In this document: piece by piece, positions 12,235 through 21,365 of the stretch
Position numbering within the stretch: the first letter of the stretch is position 1
Layout of the letters: every line of letters begins with the position of its first letter
NCBI GenBank assembly: GCA_963755755.1
Contig: CAVWLJ010000009.1
Location: 186,001 to 250,000 of the forward strand
DNA length: 64,000 nt
Source: DATKNA01 sp963755755
Lineage (GTDB): Bacteria; Actinomycetota; Actinomycetes; Actinomycetales; Kineosporiaceae
Direction: 5' to 3'
Notes under the pieces: generated by a model
Told to the model about the DNA's origin: nothing
The model's database searches: none
Seen by the model: only the letters and a program-made list of their open reading frames with translations
Made by a program: the position numbers and the translations under genes

Positions 12235-13608
12235 ATGCCCGAGGCGCCCACGAAAGTGCTGCTCGACGAGTCCCGCATGCCGACGCAGTGGTACAACCTC
12301 GTGCCGGACCTCCCGAGCCCGCCACCCCCGCCGCTGCACCCCGGCACGCTGCAGCCCGTCGGCCCCGACGACCTGGCGCCGCTCTTCCCGATGGACCTCA
12401 TCCTCCAGGAGGTCACCGGCGAGCGGTTCGTGGACATCCCGGGCGAGGTCCTCGACGTCTACCGGCTGTGGCGGCCCTCGCCGCTGTACCGGGCGCGCCG
12501 GCTGGAGAAGGCGCTCGGCACTCCGGCGAAGATCTACTACAAGTACGAGGGCGTGTCGCCGGCCGGCTCGCACAAGCCGAACACGGCCGTCCCGCAGGCG
12601 TTCTACAACGCCAAGGACGGCATCCGGAAGCTCACGACCGAGACCGGCGCGGGGCAGTGGGGGACGGCGCTGGCGTTCGCCGGGGCGCTGTTCGACGTCG
12701 ACGTCGAGGTGTGGCAGGTCGGCGCCTCCTACGACCAGAAGCCGTACCGCCGGCTCATGATGGAGACGTTCGGCGCGAAGATCCACCGCTCGCCGTCGGA
12801 GCTCACCCAGGCGGGCCGCGCCATCCTGGCCCAGGACCCGCAGCACCCCGGCTCGCTCGGCATCGCGATCAGCGAGGCGGTCGAGGTCGCGGCGGGCGAC
12901 CCGGGCATCCGCTACGCGCTCGGCAGCGTGCTCAACCACGTCCTGCTCCACCAGACGATCATCGGCGAGGAGACGCTCCTCCAGTTCGAGCAGATCGGTG
13001 AGACCCCGGACGTCATCGTCGGCTGCACCGGTGGCGGCTCGAACTTCGGCGGACTGGCGTTCCCGTTCCTCCGCGAGAAGCTCGCCGGGCGGATCGACCC
13101 CACCATCCGCGCCGTCGAGCCCGCGTCCTGCCCGTCGCTGACCCGCGGGGTGTACGCCTACGACTTCGGCGACACGGCAGGCATGACGCCGCTGCTCAAG
13201 ATGCACACCCTCGGCCACGGCTTCGTGCCCGACCCGATCCACGCCGGCGGACTGCGCTACCACGGCATGTCGCCGCTGCTGTCGCACGTCTACGAACTCG
13301 GGCTCATCGAGGCCATGGCGCTGCCGCAGACCGAGTGCTTCCGCGCCGCCGTGCAGTTCGCGCGGACCGAGGGCATCGTGCCGGCGCCGGAGCCGACGCA
13401 CGCCATCGCCGCCTGCATCCGGGAGGCGATGGCCGCGAAGGAGTCGGGGCAGGAGACCGTCATCCTCACGGCGTTGTGCGGTCACGGCCACTTCGACCTC
13501 GCCGCCTACGACGCGTTCCTCTCCGGGCGCATGACGGACGAGGACGTGACCGACGAACGGTTCGCGCAGGCCCTGGAGGATCTGCCCCGGGTGCCCGCCG
13601 ACGCCTGA
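12235..13608 (+). CDS. trpB: TrpB2-type tryptophan synthase beta chain
   Basis: 457-residue PLP enzyme of the TrpB2 branch, which condenses indole with serine (or a phosphoserine-type donor) to tryptophan. The PLP lysine is in SPAGSHKPNTA near residue 112 and the phosphate loop is GCTGGGSNFGG near residue 262. The long N-terminal segment (PTQWYNLVPDLPSPPPPPLHP) and the ETGAGQWG motif distinguish TrpB2 from canonical TrpB. ATG 12235 is preceded by GGAAGGAG. No trpA or other trp gene is nearby, as is common for TrpB2, so it may serve as a stand-alone indole-salvage enzyme. A strong hairpin follows the stop codon. Confidence 0.93.
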   Translation: MPEAPTKVLLDESRMPTQWYNLVPDLPSPPPPPLHPGTLQPVGPDDLAPLFPMDLILQEVTGERFVDIPGEVLDVYRLWRPSPLYRARRLEKALGTPAKIYYKYEGVSPAGSHKPNTAVPQAFYNAKDGIRKLTTETGAGQWGTALAFAGALFDVDVEVWQVGASYDQKPYRRLMMETFGAKIHRSPSELTQAGRAILAQDPQHPGSLGIAISEAVEVAAGDPGIRYALGSVLNHVLLHQTIIGEETLLQFEQIGETPDVIVGCTGGGSNFGGLAFPFLREKLAGRIDPTIRAVEPASCPSLTRGVYAYDFGDTAGMTPLLKMHTLGHGFVPDPIHAGGLRYHGMSPLLSHVYELGLIEAMALPQTECFRAAVQFARTEGIVPAPEPTHAIAACIREAMAAKESGQETVILTALCGHGHFDLAAYDAFLSGRMTDEDVTDERFAQALEDLPRVPADA

Positions 13609-13636
13609 CGCCGGGCGGCCCGGGCGGCCCGGGCGT

Positions 13637-13665
13637 CGCCGCCGCGCTGCCCGGGCGCGGCGGCG
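13637..13665 (+). terminator. GC-rich hairpin after trpB
   Basis: Perfect 11-bp stem, CGCCGCCGCGC with GCGCGGCGGCG, around a 7-base loop, 29 bases after the trpB stop codon. There is no T-run, as is usual for actinomycete terminators, so activity is inferred. A possible -10 element TACCGT (13668-13673) for the downstream pyc gene follows immediately. Confidence 0.5.
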
Positions 13666-13748
13666 GCTACCGTGACCTCACCCGGTCTCGGCCCTGGGGA
13701 GCGCAAGGTCGCGCGTCCCCGGCCCGTCCTCGCCCCGCAGGAGCGTCC

Positions 13749-16700
13749 TTGTTCTCCACGATCCTCGTCGCCAACCGCGGAGAGATCGCCGTCCGGGCGT
13801 TCCGCGCGGCCTACGAGCTCGGCATCCGTACGGTGGCCGTCTTCCCCTGGGAGGACCGCAACGCCGTGCACCGGACCAAGGCCGACGAGGCCTACCTCAT
13901 CGGCGAGCGCGGTCACCCGGTGCGCGCGTACCTGGACGTCTCGGAGATCGTCCGGGTCGCGCTCGAATCGGGCGCGGACGCCGTCTACCCCGGCTACGGC
14001 TTCCTGTCCGAGAACCCCGAGCTCGCCTCCGCCTGCGAGGCGAACGGCATCACGTTCGTCGGGCCCCCGCCGCGGGTGCTCGCGATGGCCGGCAACAAGG
14101 TCCGTGCGGTCGCCGCGGCGCGGGAGGCCGGCGTCCCGGCGCTCCGGTCGTCGGCGCCCTCGGCGGACGTCGACGAGCTGGTCGCCGCCGCGCAGGAGAT
14201 CGGCTTCCCCGTCTTCGCGAAGGCCGTCGCCGGGGGCGGGGGCCGCGGCATGCGCCGGGTCGAGGACGCCGGTCAGCTGCGGCCCGCCCTGGAGATCGCC
14301 ATGCGCGAGGCCGAGGGCGCGTTCGGCGATCCCACCCTCTTCCTCGAGCAGGCCGTGCTGCGGCCGCGGCACATCGAGGTGCAGGTGCTCGCGGACGCCA
14401 CCGGCGAGACCGTGCACCTCTTCGAGCGCGACTGCTCGGTGCAGCGGAGGCACCAGAAGGTGGTCGAGATCGCCCCCGCCCCGGCCCTCGACCCCGCGGT
14501 CCGGGACGCGCTGTGCCGGGACGCCGTGGCCTTCGCCCGGCAGGTGGGCTACGTGAACGCCGGCACCGTCGAGTTCCTGCTCGACACCGCCGGCGAGAAC
14601 GCCGGCAGGCACGTCTTCATCGAGATGAACCCCCGGATCCAGGTCGAGCACACGGTGACCGAGGAGGTCACCGACGTCGACCTCGTCCAGTCCCAGATCC
14701 GGATCGCCGCCGGCGAGACGCTCCGCGACCTCGGCCTCACCCAGGACCGGATCCACCTCCACGGCGCCGCGCTCCAGTGCCGGATCACCACGGAGGACCC
14801 GGCGAACGGCTTCCGGCCCGACACCGGCGTCATCAACACCTACCGCTCGCCCGGCGGCGCCGGCATCCGGCTGGACGGCGGCACCGCGCACGCCGGTGCC
14901 TCCATCAGCCCGCACTTCGACTCGATGCTGGTCAAGCTCATCGCGCGGGGCGCGGACTTCCCGACCGCCGTCCGGCGGGCCCGGCGCGCGCTCGCGGAGT
15001 TCCGGGTCCGCGGCGTCAGCACGAACATCCCGTTCCTGCAGGCCGTGCTCGCCGAACCCGACTTCCTGGCCGGCGGCGTCGCGACCTCGTTCATCGACGA
15101 GCGGCCGCACCTGCTGCAGCGCCGCCAGGGCGGCGACCGCGGCACCAAGCTGCTCAGCTGGCTCGCGGACGCCACGGTGAACCGCCCCCACGGCGAGGCG
15201 AGGGTCACGGTCTCGCCCCAGACCAAGCTGCCGCACGTGGGCCGGCACGAGGGGGAGGGGCTGACGGGCTGGCGGTCGGTGCTCCGCGACCGGGGGCCGG
15301 AGGGCTTCGCCCGGGCCCTGCGGGAAGCGGGCCCCGTCGCGATCACGGACACCACGTTCCGGGACGCCCACCAGTCCCTGCTCGCGACCCGGGTGCGCAC
15401 CCGTGACCTGGTCGCGGCGGCGCCGGCCGTGGCCCGCGCGACGCCGGGCCTGCTCAGCGTCGAGTGCTGGGGCGGCGCCACCTACGACGTCGCGCTGCGG
15501 TTCCTCGGCGAGGATCCCTGGGAGCGGCTCGCCGCCCTCCGTGAGGCCATGCCCGCGCTGTGCCTGCAGATGCTGCTGCGTGGCCGGAACACCGTCGGGT
15601 ACACGCCCTACCCGACCGCCGTCACGGACGCCTTCGTCGAGGAGGCCGCCGCCACCGGCATCGACATCTTCCGGATCTTCGACGCGCTCAACGACGTCGA
15701 GCAGATGCGCCCGGCGATCGAGGCGGTCCGCCGCACGGGCTCGGCGGTCGCCGAGGTCGCCCTCTGCTACACCGCCGACCTCGTCGACCCGGCGGAGCGG
15801 CTCTACACCCTCGACTACTACCTCCGGCTCGCCGAGCAGATCGTCGACGCGGGCGCGCACGTCATCGCGATCAAGGACATGGCCGGCCTGCTGCGCCCCG
15901 AAGCCGCGCGCCGGCTCGTCACCGCGCTACGGGAGCGCTTCGACCTGCCCGTCCACCTGCACACCCACGACACAGCAGGCGGCCAGCTGGCCACCCTGGT
16001 CGCCGCGATCGACGCCGGTGTCGACGCGGTGGACGCCGCCTCGGCGTCCATGGCCGGCACGACGAGTCAGCCGCCGATGTCGGCGCTCATCGCGGCGCTC
16101 GCGCACACCGCGCGCGACCCGGGCTTCGACCTGCGTGCGGTGATGGACCTCGAGCCCTACTGGGAGGCCGTGCGCCGGGTCTACGCGCCGTTCGAATCCG
16201 GCCTGCCGTCGCCGACGGGCCGGGTGTACGACCACGAGATCCCGGGCGGGCAGCTGTCCAACCTGCGGCAGCAGGCGATCGCGCTGGGCCTGGGGGAGAA
16301 GTTCGAGCAGATCGAGGCCATGTACGCGGCCGCCGACCGGATCCTCGGCCGGCTCGTCAAGGTCACGCCGTCCTCGAAGGTCGTCGGGGACCTCGCCCTG
16401 CACCTGGTCGCCGTGGGGGCGGACCCCGCGGAGTTCGCCGAGCACCCGGAGCGCTTCGACATCCCGGACTCCGTCATCGGCTTCCTCGCCGGCGAGCTGG
16501 GCGACCCGCCCGGCGGCTGGCCGGAGCCCTTCCGGACCCGGGCGCTGGAGGGGCGCCAGCAGCCGCAGCGGCAGGTCGACCTCACGCCGGACGACGAGGC
16601 GGCGCTGGCCACGGATCGTCGCGCCACCCTCAACCGGCTGCTCTTCCCGGGCCCGGCCCGCGAGTTCGCCGCCGTCCGTGAGACCTACGGGGACGTGTCG

Positions 16701-17144
16701 GTGCTCGACACCGTGGACTACCTCTACGGGTTGCGGCACGGCGAGGAGCACGTCGTCGAGCTGGAGCGAGGCGTCCGCCTCCTCGTCGGCCTCGAGGCGA
16801 TCGGGGACGTCGACGACCGCGGCATGCGCACCGTGATGTGCACCCTCAACGGCCAGCTGCGTCCGATCCAGGTGCGCGACCGCTCGGTGACGGTGCAGGT
16901 CAAGGCCGCGGAGAAGGCCGACCCGACCGTGCCGGGGCACGTCGCGGCACCGTTCGCGGGCGTGGTCTCGCTGACCGTCGCCGAGGGCGACGAGGTCGAG
17001 CCGGGGCAGACGGTGGCGACGATCGAAGCCATGAAGATGGAGGCCTCGATCACCACCACCAAGGCGGGTGTGGTTCAGCGCGTGGCGATCGGGCCCGTGC
17101 AGCAGGTGGAGGGCGGCGACCTCGTCCTGGTCGTCGCGGGGTGA
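13749..17144 (+). CDS. pyc: pyruvate carboxylase
   Basis: Complete 1131-residue biotin enzyme, the normal length for single-chain pyruvate carboxylase, which makes oxaloacetate from pyruvate, bicarbonate and ATP. Domains in order: biotin carboxylase (about 1-450; ILVANRGEIAVR, AVAGGGGRGMR, EMNPRIQVEHTVTEE), carboxyltransferase (about 520-800; TDTTFRDAHQSLLATRVRT, IKDMAGLL), and biotin carrier domain (about 1060-1131) with the biotin lysine in EAMKMEAS near residue 1094. The start is TTG 13749, which gives FSTILVANRGE and has GGAG six bases upstream. It stands alone between trpB and a convergent surface-protein gene. No frame break over 3.4 kb. Confidence 0.97.
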   Translation: MFSTILVANRGEIAVRAFRAAYELGIRTVAVFPWEDRNAVHRTKADEAYLIGERGHPVRAYLDVSEIVRVALESGADAVYPGYGFLSENPELASACEANGITFVGPPPRVLAMAGNKVRAVAAAREAGVPALRSSAPSADVDELVAAAQEIGFPVFAKAVAGGGGRGMRRVEDAGQLRPALEIAMREAEGAFGDPTLFLEQAVLRPRHIEVQVLADATGETVHLFERDCSVQRRHQKVVEIAPAPALDPAVRDALCRDAVAFARQVGYVNAGTVEFLLDTAGENAGRHVFIEMNPRIQVEHTVTEEVTDVDLVQSQIRIAAGETLRDLGLTQDRIHLHGAALQCRITTEDPANGFRPDTGVINTYRSPGGAGIRLDGGTAHAGASISPHFDSMLVKLIARGADFPTAVRRARRALAEFRVRGVSTNIPFLQAVLAEPDFLAGGVATSFIDERPHLLQRRQGGDRGTKLLSWLADATVNRPHGEARVTVSPQTKLPHVGRHEGEGLTGWRSVLRDRGPEGFARALREAGPVAITDTTFRDAHQSLLATRVRTRDLVAAAPAVARATPGLLSVECWGGATYDVALRFLGEDPWERLAALREAMPALCLQMLLRGRNTVGYTPYPTAVTDAFVEEAAATGIDIFRIFDALNDVEQMRPAIEAVRRTGSAVAEVALCYTADLVDPAERLYTLDYYLRLAEQIVDAGAHVIAIKDMAGLLRPEAARRLVTALRERFDLPVHLHTHDTAGGQLATLVAAIDAGVDAVDAASASMAGTTSQPPMSALIAALAHTARDPGFDLRAVMDLEPYWEAVRRVYAPFESGLPSPTGRVYDHEIPGGQLSNLRQQAIALGLGEKFEQIEAMYAAADRILGRLVKVTPSSKVVGDLALHLVAVGADPAEFAEHPERFDIPDSVIGFLAGELGDPPGGWPEPFRTRALEGRQQPQRQVDLTPDDEAALATDRRATLNRLLFPGPAREFAAVRETYGDVSVLDTVDYLYGLRHGEEHVVELERGVRLLVGLEAIGDVDDRGMRTVMCTLNGQLRPIQVRDRSVTVQVKAAEKADPTVPGHVAAPFAGVVSLTVAEGDEVEPGQTVATIEAMKMEASITTTKAGVVQRVAIGPVQQVEGGDLVLVVAG

Positions 17145-17153
17145 GCCGGACGC

Positions 17154-18881
17154 TCAGGGCGTGATCTGTCCGGGCACGACCGGCCGGTGCGCGATCGCGT
17201 CGAAGAGCACCGTCTCCAGCGTCTGCGGCGTGTCCGCGCGGTAGGCCCGGCCGCCGGCCGCCTGCGACATCGCCGTCAGCGCCTTCATGTCGGCGTCCGG
17301 ACCGATCCCGATGGCGATGAGGAGGACCACCTGCCCCGGTGTCGCGGCGGCGTCCGCCTTGGCCAGGCGCTGGAACCTCCTGAGCGAGATGCCGGGCGTG
17401 TAGTCGTTGGAGCCGTCGGTGAACAGCACGACCGCGTTGTTGGCCTGCGGGTCGAAGCTCTTACGGGCGGATCTGAGGGCGTCGAGGGCGGTCTCGTAGA
17501 GCCCGGTGCCCCCGCTCGAGAGCCGCCGGGGGAGCGAGACCAGCGCGGCGTTCACGACGTCCCGGTGCGTGACGTCCTTGCCGGCGGCGCTGATGCTGTC
17601 CACGTTGCTCAGTGCCGCGGTCTTCGCCAGCACCTGGTAGGGCTGTCCTCCGGGCTGGCGCCCGGCGAAGCTCCACAGCCCGATCGCGGAGCGGTCGGGG
17701 AGCAGCTTGCCCGCTGCGATCGCGCCCAGGACGGCGAGCTGGATCCGGGTCAGCCCACCGGCGACCGGCAGCCGCATCGACAACGAGGTGTCCAGGGCCA
17801 CGAGCAGCCGGGACGGCAACGCCAAGGTCCGGATCAGGGACACGAACGTGGCGGCCGACCTGGCGGCCTGCTCGGCGGCCGACCGCTGCGCGTCGCTCGT
17901 CGGCGTGACCTCGGGAGCCGGCGGACCGAAACCCGCAGCCGCGGCGACCTGCCGTGCGGCCGGCGCCGTGAGCGCGCCGATGACGACGTCCGTGGCCGCG
18001 TGGACGACGGGGTCGTCATTGGAGCGGTTGACCCTCAGGACCGGGAAGTCGAGTGCGGCGGGCGTACCCGACGGAGCGACCGCGACCAGCCCCTTCGGCT
18101 CGTCCCGGTTGGCGTTCCGCACGGTCTGCTCGTCCGTGAGCAGGACGGCGGGCGCCTTCGCGCCGCTCTTGCGCGCCATGTCGATCGCGCCGGGCATGTC
18201 CGGAGCAGTGATCCTGGACGCCGCGAGCACGGTCGCGGCGATCTGCTGCTCCGTGCGCGTCCCCGGGCCCAGGGCGCGGCCGAGCGACAGCAGCCCGAGG
18301 AGCGAGGGGGCGTCGCTCGCCATCCCGGGAGCGGCGTCCGTGGTGCCCGGCGCGACGATGGCGTGCGTCGTCGTGTCCAGCGCCTGCGCCCAGGAGACGG
18401 TCTTCGGCCAGTGCAGCTTCGCCAGGCTTGCCGGGCTCGTCGCCACGACGACCGGGGAGGTGCCCATGCTGCCGACGACCTCCGTCGACCAGCCGGCGGC
18501 CTGCCCGGGCCAGAGCGAGGAGTCGGGGATCCAGATCTGCGGCAGCTGGGCCGTGGCCGTGGAGGCGGAGTTCTCGACGGTCGTCACCGGCGGCTGGACC
18601 TGCAGATCGACGCGCAGGCACGAGCCGTCCTCGAGGGCGCGGCCGTCGAGCGGGGCGACCAGGCGCCTGACGACGTCCGACATCTGCGGCGCGGCCACCA
18701 CGGACACCGGGGTGGTCGGGCAGCTGGCCTCGGGGGAGGACCAGGGCATGATCCGGCCCGCCGCGTCGACGACTCCGGAGCGCGCCGTCAGGAGCCCGGC
18801 GACGACGAGCACCACCACCACGAGGGCGACGACGGCACCCGCGGAGCGACGACGACGGTGACCCGGCGACTGTGGGGGCAC
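17154..18881 (-). CDS. membrane-anchored solute-binding plus VWA domain protein
   Basis: 575 residues. An Arg-rich start (HRRRRSAG) is followed by one transmembrane segment (about residues 14-33), so most of the protein is extracytoplasmic. Residues about 55-340 resemble an ABC-type extracellular solute-binding fold (VSVVAAPQMSDVVRRL, LPQIWIPDSSLWPG). The C-terminal third is a von Willebrand A domain with an intact MIDAS start, LVALDTSLSM near residue 364, then GGTGLYETALDALRSA and VVLFTDGSNDY. Similar fusions are widespread in actinomycetes, but their function is not established. Convergent with pyc. Its promoter probably lies at 18890-18950, where GTTACTGT occurs twice on the coding strand. 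Domain calls are good; role unknown. Confidence 0.82.
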   Translation of the reverse strand: MPPQSPGHRRRRSAGAVVALVVVVLVVAGLLTARSGVVDAAGRIMPWSSPEASCPTTPVSVVAAPQMSDVVRRLVAPLDGRALEDGSCLRVDLQVQPPVTTVENSASTATAQLPQIWIPDSSLWPGQAAGWSTEVVGSMGTSPVVVATSPASLAKLHWPKTVSWAQALDTTTHAIVAPGTTDAAPGMASDAPSLLGLLSLGRALGPGTRTEQQIAATVLAASRITAPDMPGAIDMARKSGAKAPAVLLTDEQTVRNANRDEPKGLVAVAPSGTPAALDFPVLRVNRSNDDPVVHAATDVVIGALTAPAARQVAAAAGFGPPAPEVTPTSDAQRSAAEQAARSAATFVSLIRTLALPSRLLVALDTSLSMRLPVAGGLTRIQLAVLGAIAAGKLLPDRSAIGLWSFAGRQPGGQPYQVLAKTAALSNVDSISAAGKDVTHRDVVNAALVSLPRRLSSGGTGLYETALDALRSARKSFDPQANNAVVLFTDGSNDYTPGISLRRFQRLAKADAAATPGQVVLLIAIGIGPDADMKALTAMSQAAGGRAYRADTPQTLETVLFDAIAHRPVVPGQITP

Positions 18882-19030
18882 GGTTCCTCACTAAAGGTGA
18901 CTGACAGTAACTGCTGCCGCAATGCGAGGCCCACAGTAACCCTCCGTCCTGGTCAGATCGAGACGCAGGCTGTACGCCATTCCGCCCCGTGCGGGGTGTT
19001 CGCGATCAGGAAGCCTGCTACTACTCTCTG

Positions 19031-19456
19031 TCACCACGACAGGCCGACGACGACAGCGCCGACGACGACCTGCGCGAGCGCCAGGACGACGCGCGCGGTG
19101 TCCCATGCCAGGAGCCGCCGATGCGCCCGGACGTCGAACCTGTCGTCGAGCACGCGGTGCTGGGGGACGGCGCCGAGCGCGGTGACGAGCAGGAGCGCCG
19201 CGAACAGGGCGAGGGCGACGACGCCGGGGCCGCGGGGACCCGAGGCGAGGACGAGCACCGAGGTCACCGCGAGCGCGCCGAAGAGGACGCCGACGACCGG
19301 CGTCACCGCGCGCTGGTGGGCGCGCTCGTACGGCGGGAACGCCTGCGACGGGACCCGCGCGAACTGGGGATAGACGACGAACCGGATCGTCAGCTGGAAG
19401 CCGGCGTAGGCGCCGGCGGAGACCGCGTAGGCGAGCGTGGCGGCGTGCCCGCTCAC
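19031..19456 (-). CDS. small integral membrane protein, unknown function
   Basis: 141 residues with about four hydrophobic segments (roughly 5-27, 55-73, 78-97 and 119-139). The first contains GAYAGFQLTIRFVVYPQF, a pattern seen in DUF1772/DUF4149-like membrane proteins; I cannot assign the family firmly. Its GTG start at 19456 overlaps the TPR gene stop as GTGA, so the two are co-translated. No catalytic motif is visible. Confidence 0.7.
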   Translation of the reverse strand: MSGHAATLAYAVSAGAYAGFQLTIRFVVYPQFARVPSQAFPPYERAHQRAVTPVVGVLFGALAVTSVLVLASGPRGPGVVALALFAALLLVTALGAVPQHRVLDDRFDVRAHRRLLAWDTARVVLALAQVVVGAVVVGLSW

Positions 19457-19824
19457 GCGCTGCGCGGCTCCGAGACGCTCGCCTCGGCGCGGGCCAGGGC
19501 CTGCGCGTACCAGGGCTCGCCGTCCAGGGCGGTGGCGAGGCGGAGGTGCATCAGCGCCTCGCGGTGCCGCGACCGCCGCTGCAGCGTCCGGCCCAGGCCG
19601 GCGTGCGCGTAGTGGTGCGTGGGGTCGAGTTCGACCACCCGGCGGAAGAGCGCCTCCGCCTGCTCCAGGCGGGCGCAGTCGAAGTTGGCGCGGGCGGCCA
19701 GCACGAGGACGGCGACGGTGTCGGGCTCGGCCTCGACGAGCGGCTCCACGACCGTCAGCGCGGCGTGCGGGTTCCGGCTCGCGAGCAGACGTTCCGCCTG
19801 CCGGTAACGCTCCACGGCGTCCAT
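19453..19824 (-). CDS. small tetratricopeptide-repeat protein
   Basis: 123 residues with TPR-like helices: AERLLASRNPHAALTVVEPL, LEQAEALFRRVVELDPTHHYAHAGLGRTL and the following HREALMHLRLATAL. The DPTHHYAHAGLGR stretch is a classic TPR A/B junction. Such modules mediate protein-protein contacts. ATG 19824 (MDAVERYRQ) is preferred over an in-frame GTG two codons upstream. It is the first gene of a two-gene unit with the membrane protein and stands divergent from the next pair of membrane-protein genes. Confidence 0.8.
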   Translation of the reverse strand: MDAVERYRQAERLLASRNPHAALTVVEPLVEAEPDTVAVLVLAARANFDCARLEQAEALFRRVVELDPTHHYAHAGLGRTLQRRSRHREALMHLRLATALDGEPWYAQALARAEASVSEPRSA

Positions 19825-20030
19825 GTGCACCCCTCGCCTCCGTGACGACGATCCTCCGCCCGGCTCCGTCCCCGGCACCGGAACGGTGTCAACAGGCGCC
19901 GTCGCGCGACTGTTCCCGCGACACGCGCCACTCCGAGCGTGCCTCGGCCGCCGCCGCTTCGCCAGCCCTCGCACGGGTGGCGCGCCGGGTCCGGCACGAT
20001 CGCGCGGACCGGGCGTGGCATCGTTCACGC

Positions 20031-20396
20031 GTGCACTCCGGTCTCGTCGCCGCCGTCGTGACGGTGGCCCTCCTGGCGTCCGTCTGCGGGGGAGTCGTCG
20101 CCGCCCGGGACCGGCCACCGGGGCGGGTCACCCTGGCGGTCGCCGGCGTCGGCGCCGTCCTCACGCTCGCCCAGTCGGTGCTGGCGGCGATCGACCTCGT
20201 CCGGGGGAGCAGGCCGCCGGAGACGGCCACCTACATCGGCTACCTCATCGGGATCGTGGTGGTGCTGCCGCTCGCGGTCGCGTGGTCGCTCGCGGAGCGG
20301 ACCCGGTGGAGCGGGGTGGTCGTCGCCGTCGGCGGGTTCACGGTCGCGATCATGACGGCCCGGCTCGTCCTGCTGTCGAGGGGGACCGGTGCCTGA
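20031..20396 (+). CDS. small four-helix membrane protein, unknown function
   Basis: 121 residues, nearly all hydrophobic, with four predicted membrane helices (about 4-22, 33-53, 65-84 and 91-113). GTG 20031 starts MHSGLVAAVVTVALLASV. Its end overlaps the start of the next gene by eight bases, so they are probably translated together. The hydrophobic plan resembles small integral proteins found in pairs in actinomycetes, but I cannot name a family. Confidence 0.65.
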   Translation: MHSGLVAAVVTVALLASVCGGVVAARDRPPGRVTLAVAGVGAVLTLAQSVLAAIDLVRGSRPPETATYIGYLIGIVVVLPLAVAWSLAERTRWSGVVVAVGGFTVAIMTARLVLLSRGTGA

Positions 20397-20808
20397 GGAG
20401 CCCGGCACCGCGACGGAACCTCGGGCGACGGCGAGCGGGCCCGGCCGGGTGCTCGTCGCCGTCTACGCCGTGTTCGCGCTCGCCGCGACGTCCCGAGCCG
20501 CCGTGCAGATCGCCACGGACTTCTCCGAGGCACCGCTGGCATATCTGCTCTCCGCCTTCTCGGCGGTCGTGTACGTGGTGGCCACGATCGCGCTGGCGCG
20601 CCGAGGGAGCGGCGCGCGCAGGCTCGCCCTCGTCGCGATCACGATCGAGCTCGTGGGCGTCCTGGCGATCGGGACGGCGAGCATCCTGGCGCCCGAGGAC
20701 TTCCCGAAGGCGACCGTCTGGTCCGGTTACGGCTCGGGCTACGGATTCGTGCCGCTGGTGCTGCCGCTGGTCGGCCTGTGGTGGCTGCGCCGGACGAGCC
20801 GCGGCTGA
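20389..20808 (+). CDS. small membrane protein, unknown function
   Basis: 139 residues, with a short polar N-terminus (about 20 residues) followed by four membrane segments; the last ends in LPLVGLWWLRRTSRG. The GTG at 20389 lies within the upstream gene, giving an eight-base overlap. The shared architecture suggests that the two proteins form a membrane complex (inference). No enzymatic motif is visible. Confidence 0.68.
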   Translation: MPEEPGTATEPRATASGPGRVLVAVYAVFALAATSRAAVQIATDFSEAPLAYLLSAFSAVVYVVATIALARRGSGARRLALVAITIELVGVLAIGTASILAPEDFPKATVWSGYGSGYGFVPLVLPLVGLWWLRRTSRG

Positions 20809-20854
20809 CCCAGGGGAGGGTCCGTGCAGGGGTCCCTCCTCTCCTCGGAATGAC

Positions 20855-20868
20855 ATAATGTGCATTAT
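20855..20868. promoter_or_regulatory. ATAATG-TG-CATTAT dyad, candidate operator
   Basis: Six-base perfect inverted repeat with a 2-base centre, in an AT-rich island that stands out strongly from the surrounding GC-rich DNA. It lies about 110 bases upstream of the Flp-type pilin gene. The size and symmetry fit a site for a dimeric winged-helix or TetR-like regulator. The regulator is not identified. Confidence 0.45.
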
Positions 20869-20978
20869 CGGCGTTAGGTCGGAAGCGGTGCGCGTGCCGC
20901 CCCCGATCTCCGTCGAACGCATGATCGACCTCCGGACGGCACCCCTCCGAGAGCGCTCCCATCCGTAGGGTGCAGCCC

Positions 20979-21344
20979 GTGAGGAGGGGCGGAGGCAGCG
21001 GGCGGCGGAACGCCGCACGAGGCGCCGCGGCCGTCGAGTACGCGCTCCTGATCGCCGCCATCGTCGGCATCGTGGTCGCCGCCGTGGCCGGTCTCGGGTT
21101 GATCGCCGGGAACGGGCCGAGCAGCCTCTGCTTGGTTGCCCAGGCACACGGGATCGCCTGCGAAGACTCGTCGGGATCGTCGCAACCGGCGCCCACGCAG
21201 CCGCCCACGGCGACACCCAGGCCGACGCCCACGCCCCCGCCGACCTGTCCGACTCCCGATCCGGACCCCAGTCCGACGCCGACGCCGACGCCGTCCGACT
21301 CCCCCGAACCGTCCGGCTCGCCCTGCCCGACGCCGCCCGCCTGA
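20979..21344 (+). CDS. Flp-type (type IVb) pilin with Pro/Thr-rich tail
   Basis: About 121 residues. The N-terminus RGAAAVEYALLIAAIVGIVV fits the Flp pilin pattern: prepilin-peptidase cleavage after Gly, Glu at mature position 5, Tyr beside it, then one hydrophobic helix. The helix is followed by a cysteine-containing stretch and about 55 residues rich in Pro, Thr and Ser, with PTPTP repeats. That tail is unusual for a Flp subunit and suggests a cell-wall-spanning or glycosylated segment. TAGGGT at 20967-20972 could be a -10 element, so GTG 20979 may be leaderless; GTG 20970 is an alternative start. No tad assembly genes are nearby, so any assembly machinery must be elsewhere. Confidence 0.75.
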   Translation: MRRGGGSGRRNAARGAAAVEYALLIAAIVGIVVAAVAGLGLIAGNGPSSLCLVAQAHGIACEDSSGSSQPAPTQPPTATPRPTPTPPPTCPTPDPDPSPTPTPTPSDSPEPSGSPCPTPPA

Positions 21345-21350
21345 CGCACG

Positions 21351-21365
21351 CCGCCGGTTCGGCGG
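21351..21365. terminator. short bidirectional hairpin
   Basis: CCGCCG-GTT-CGGCGG forms a 6-bp stem with a 3-base loop, directly between the convergent ends of the Flp pilin and HtrA-like genes. There is no T-run; terminator activity is inferred from position. Confidence 0.4.
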
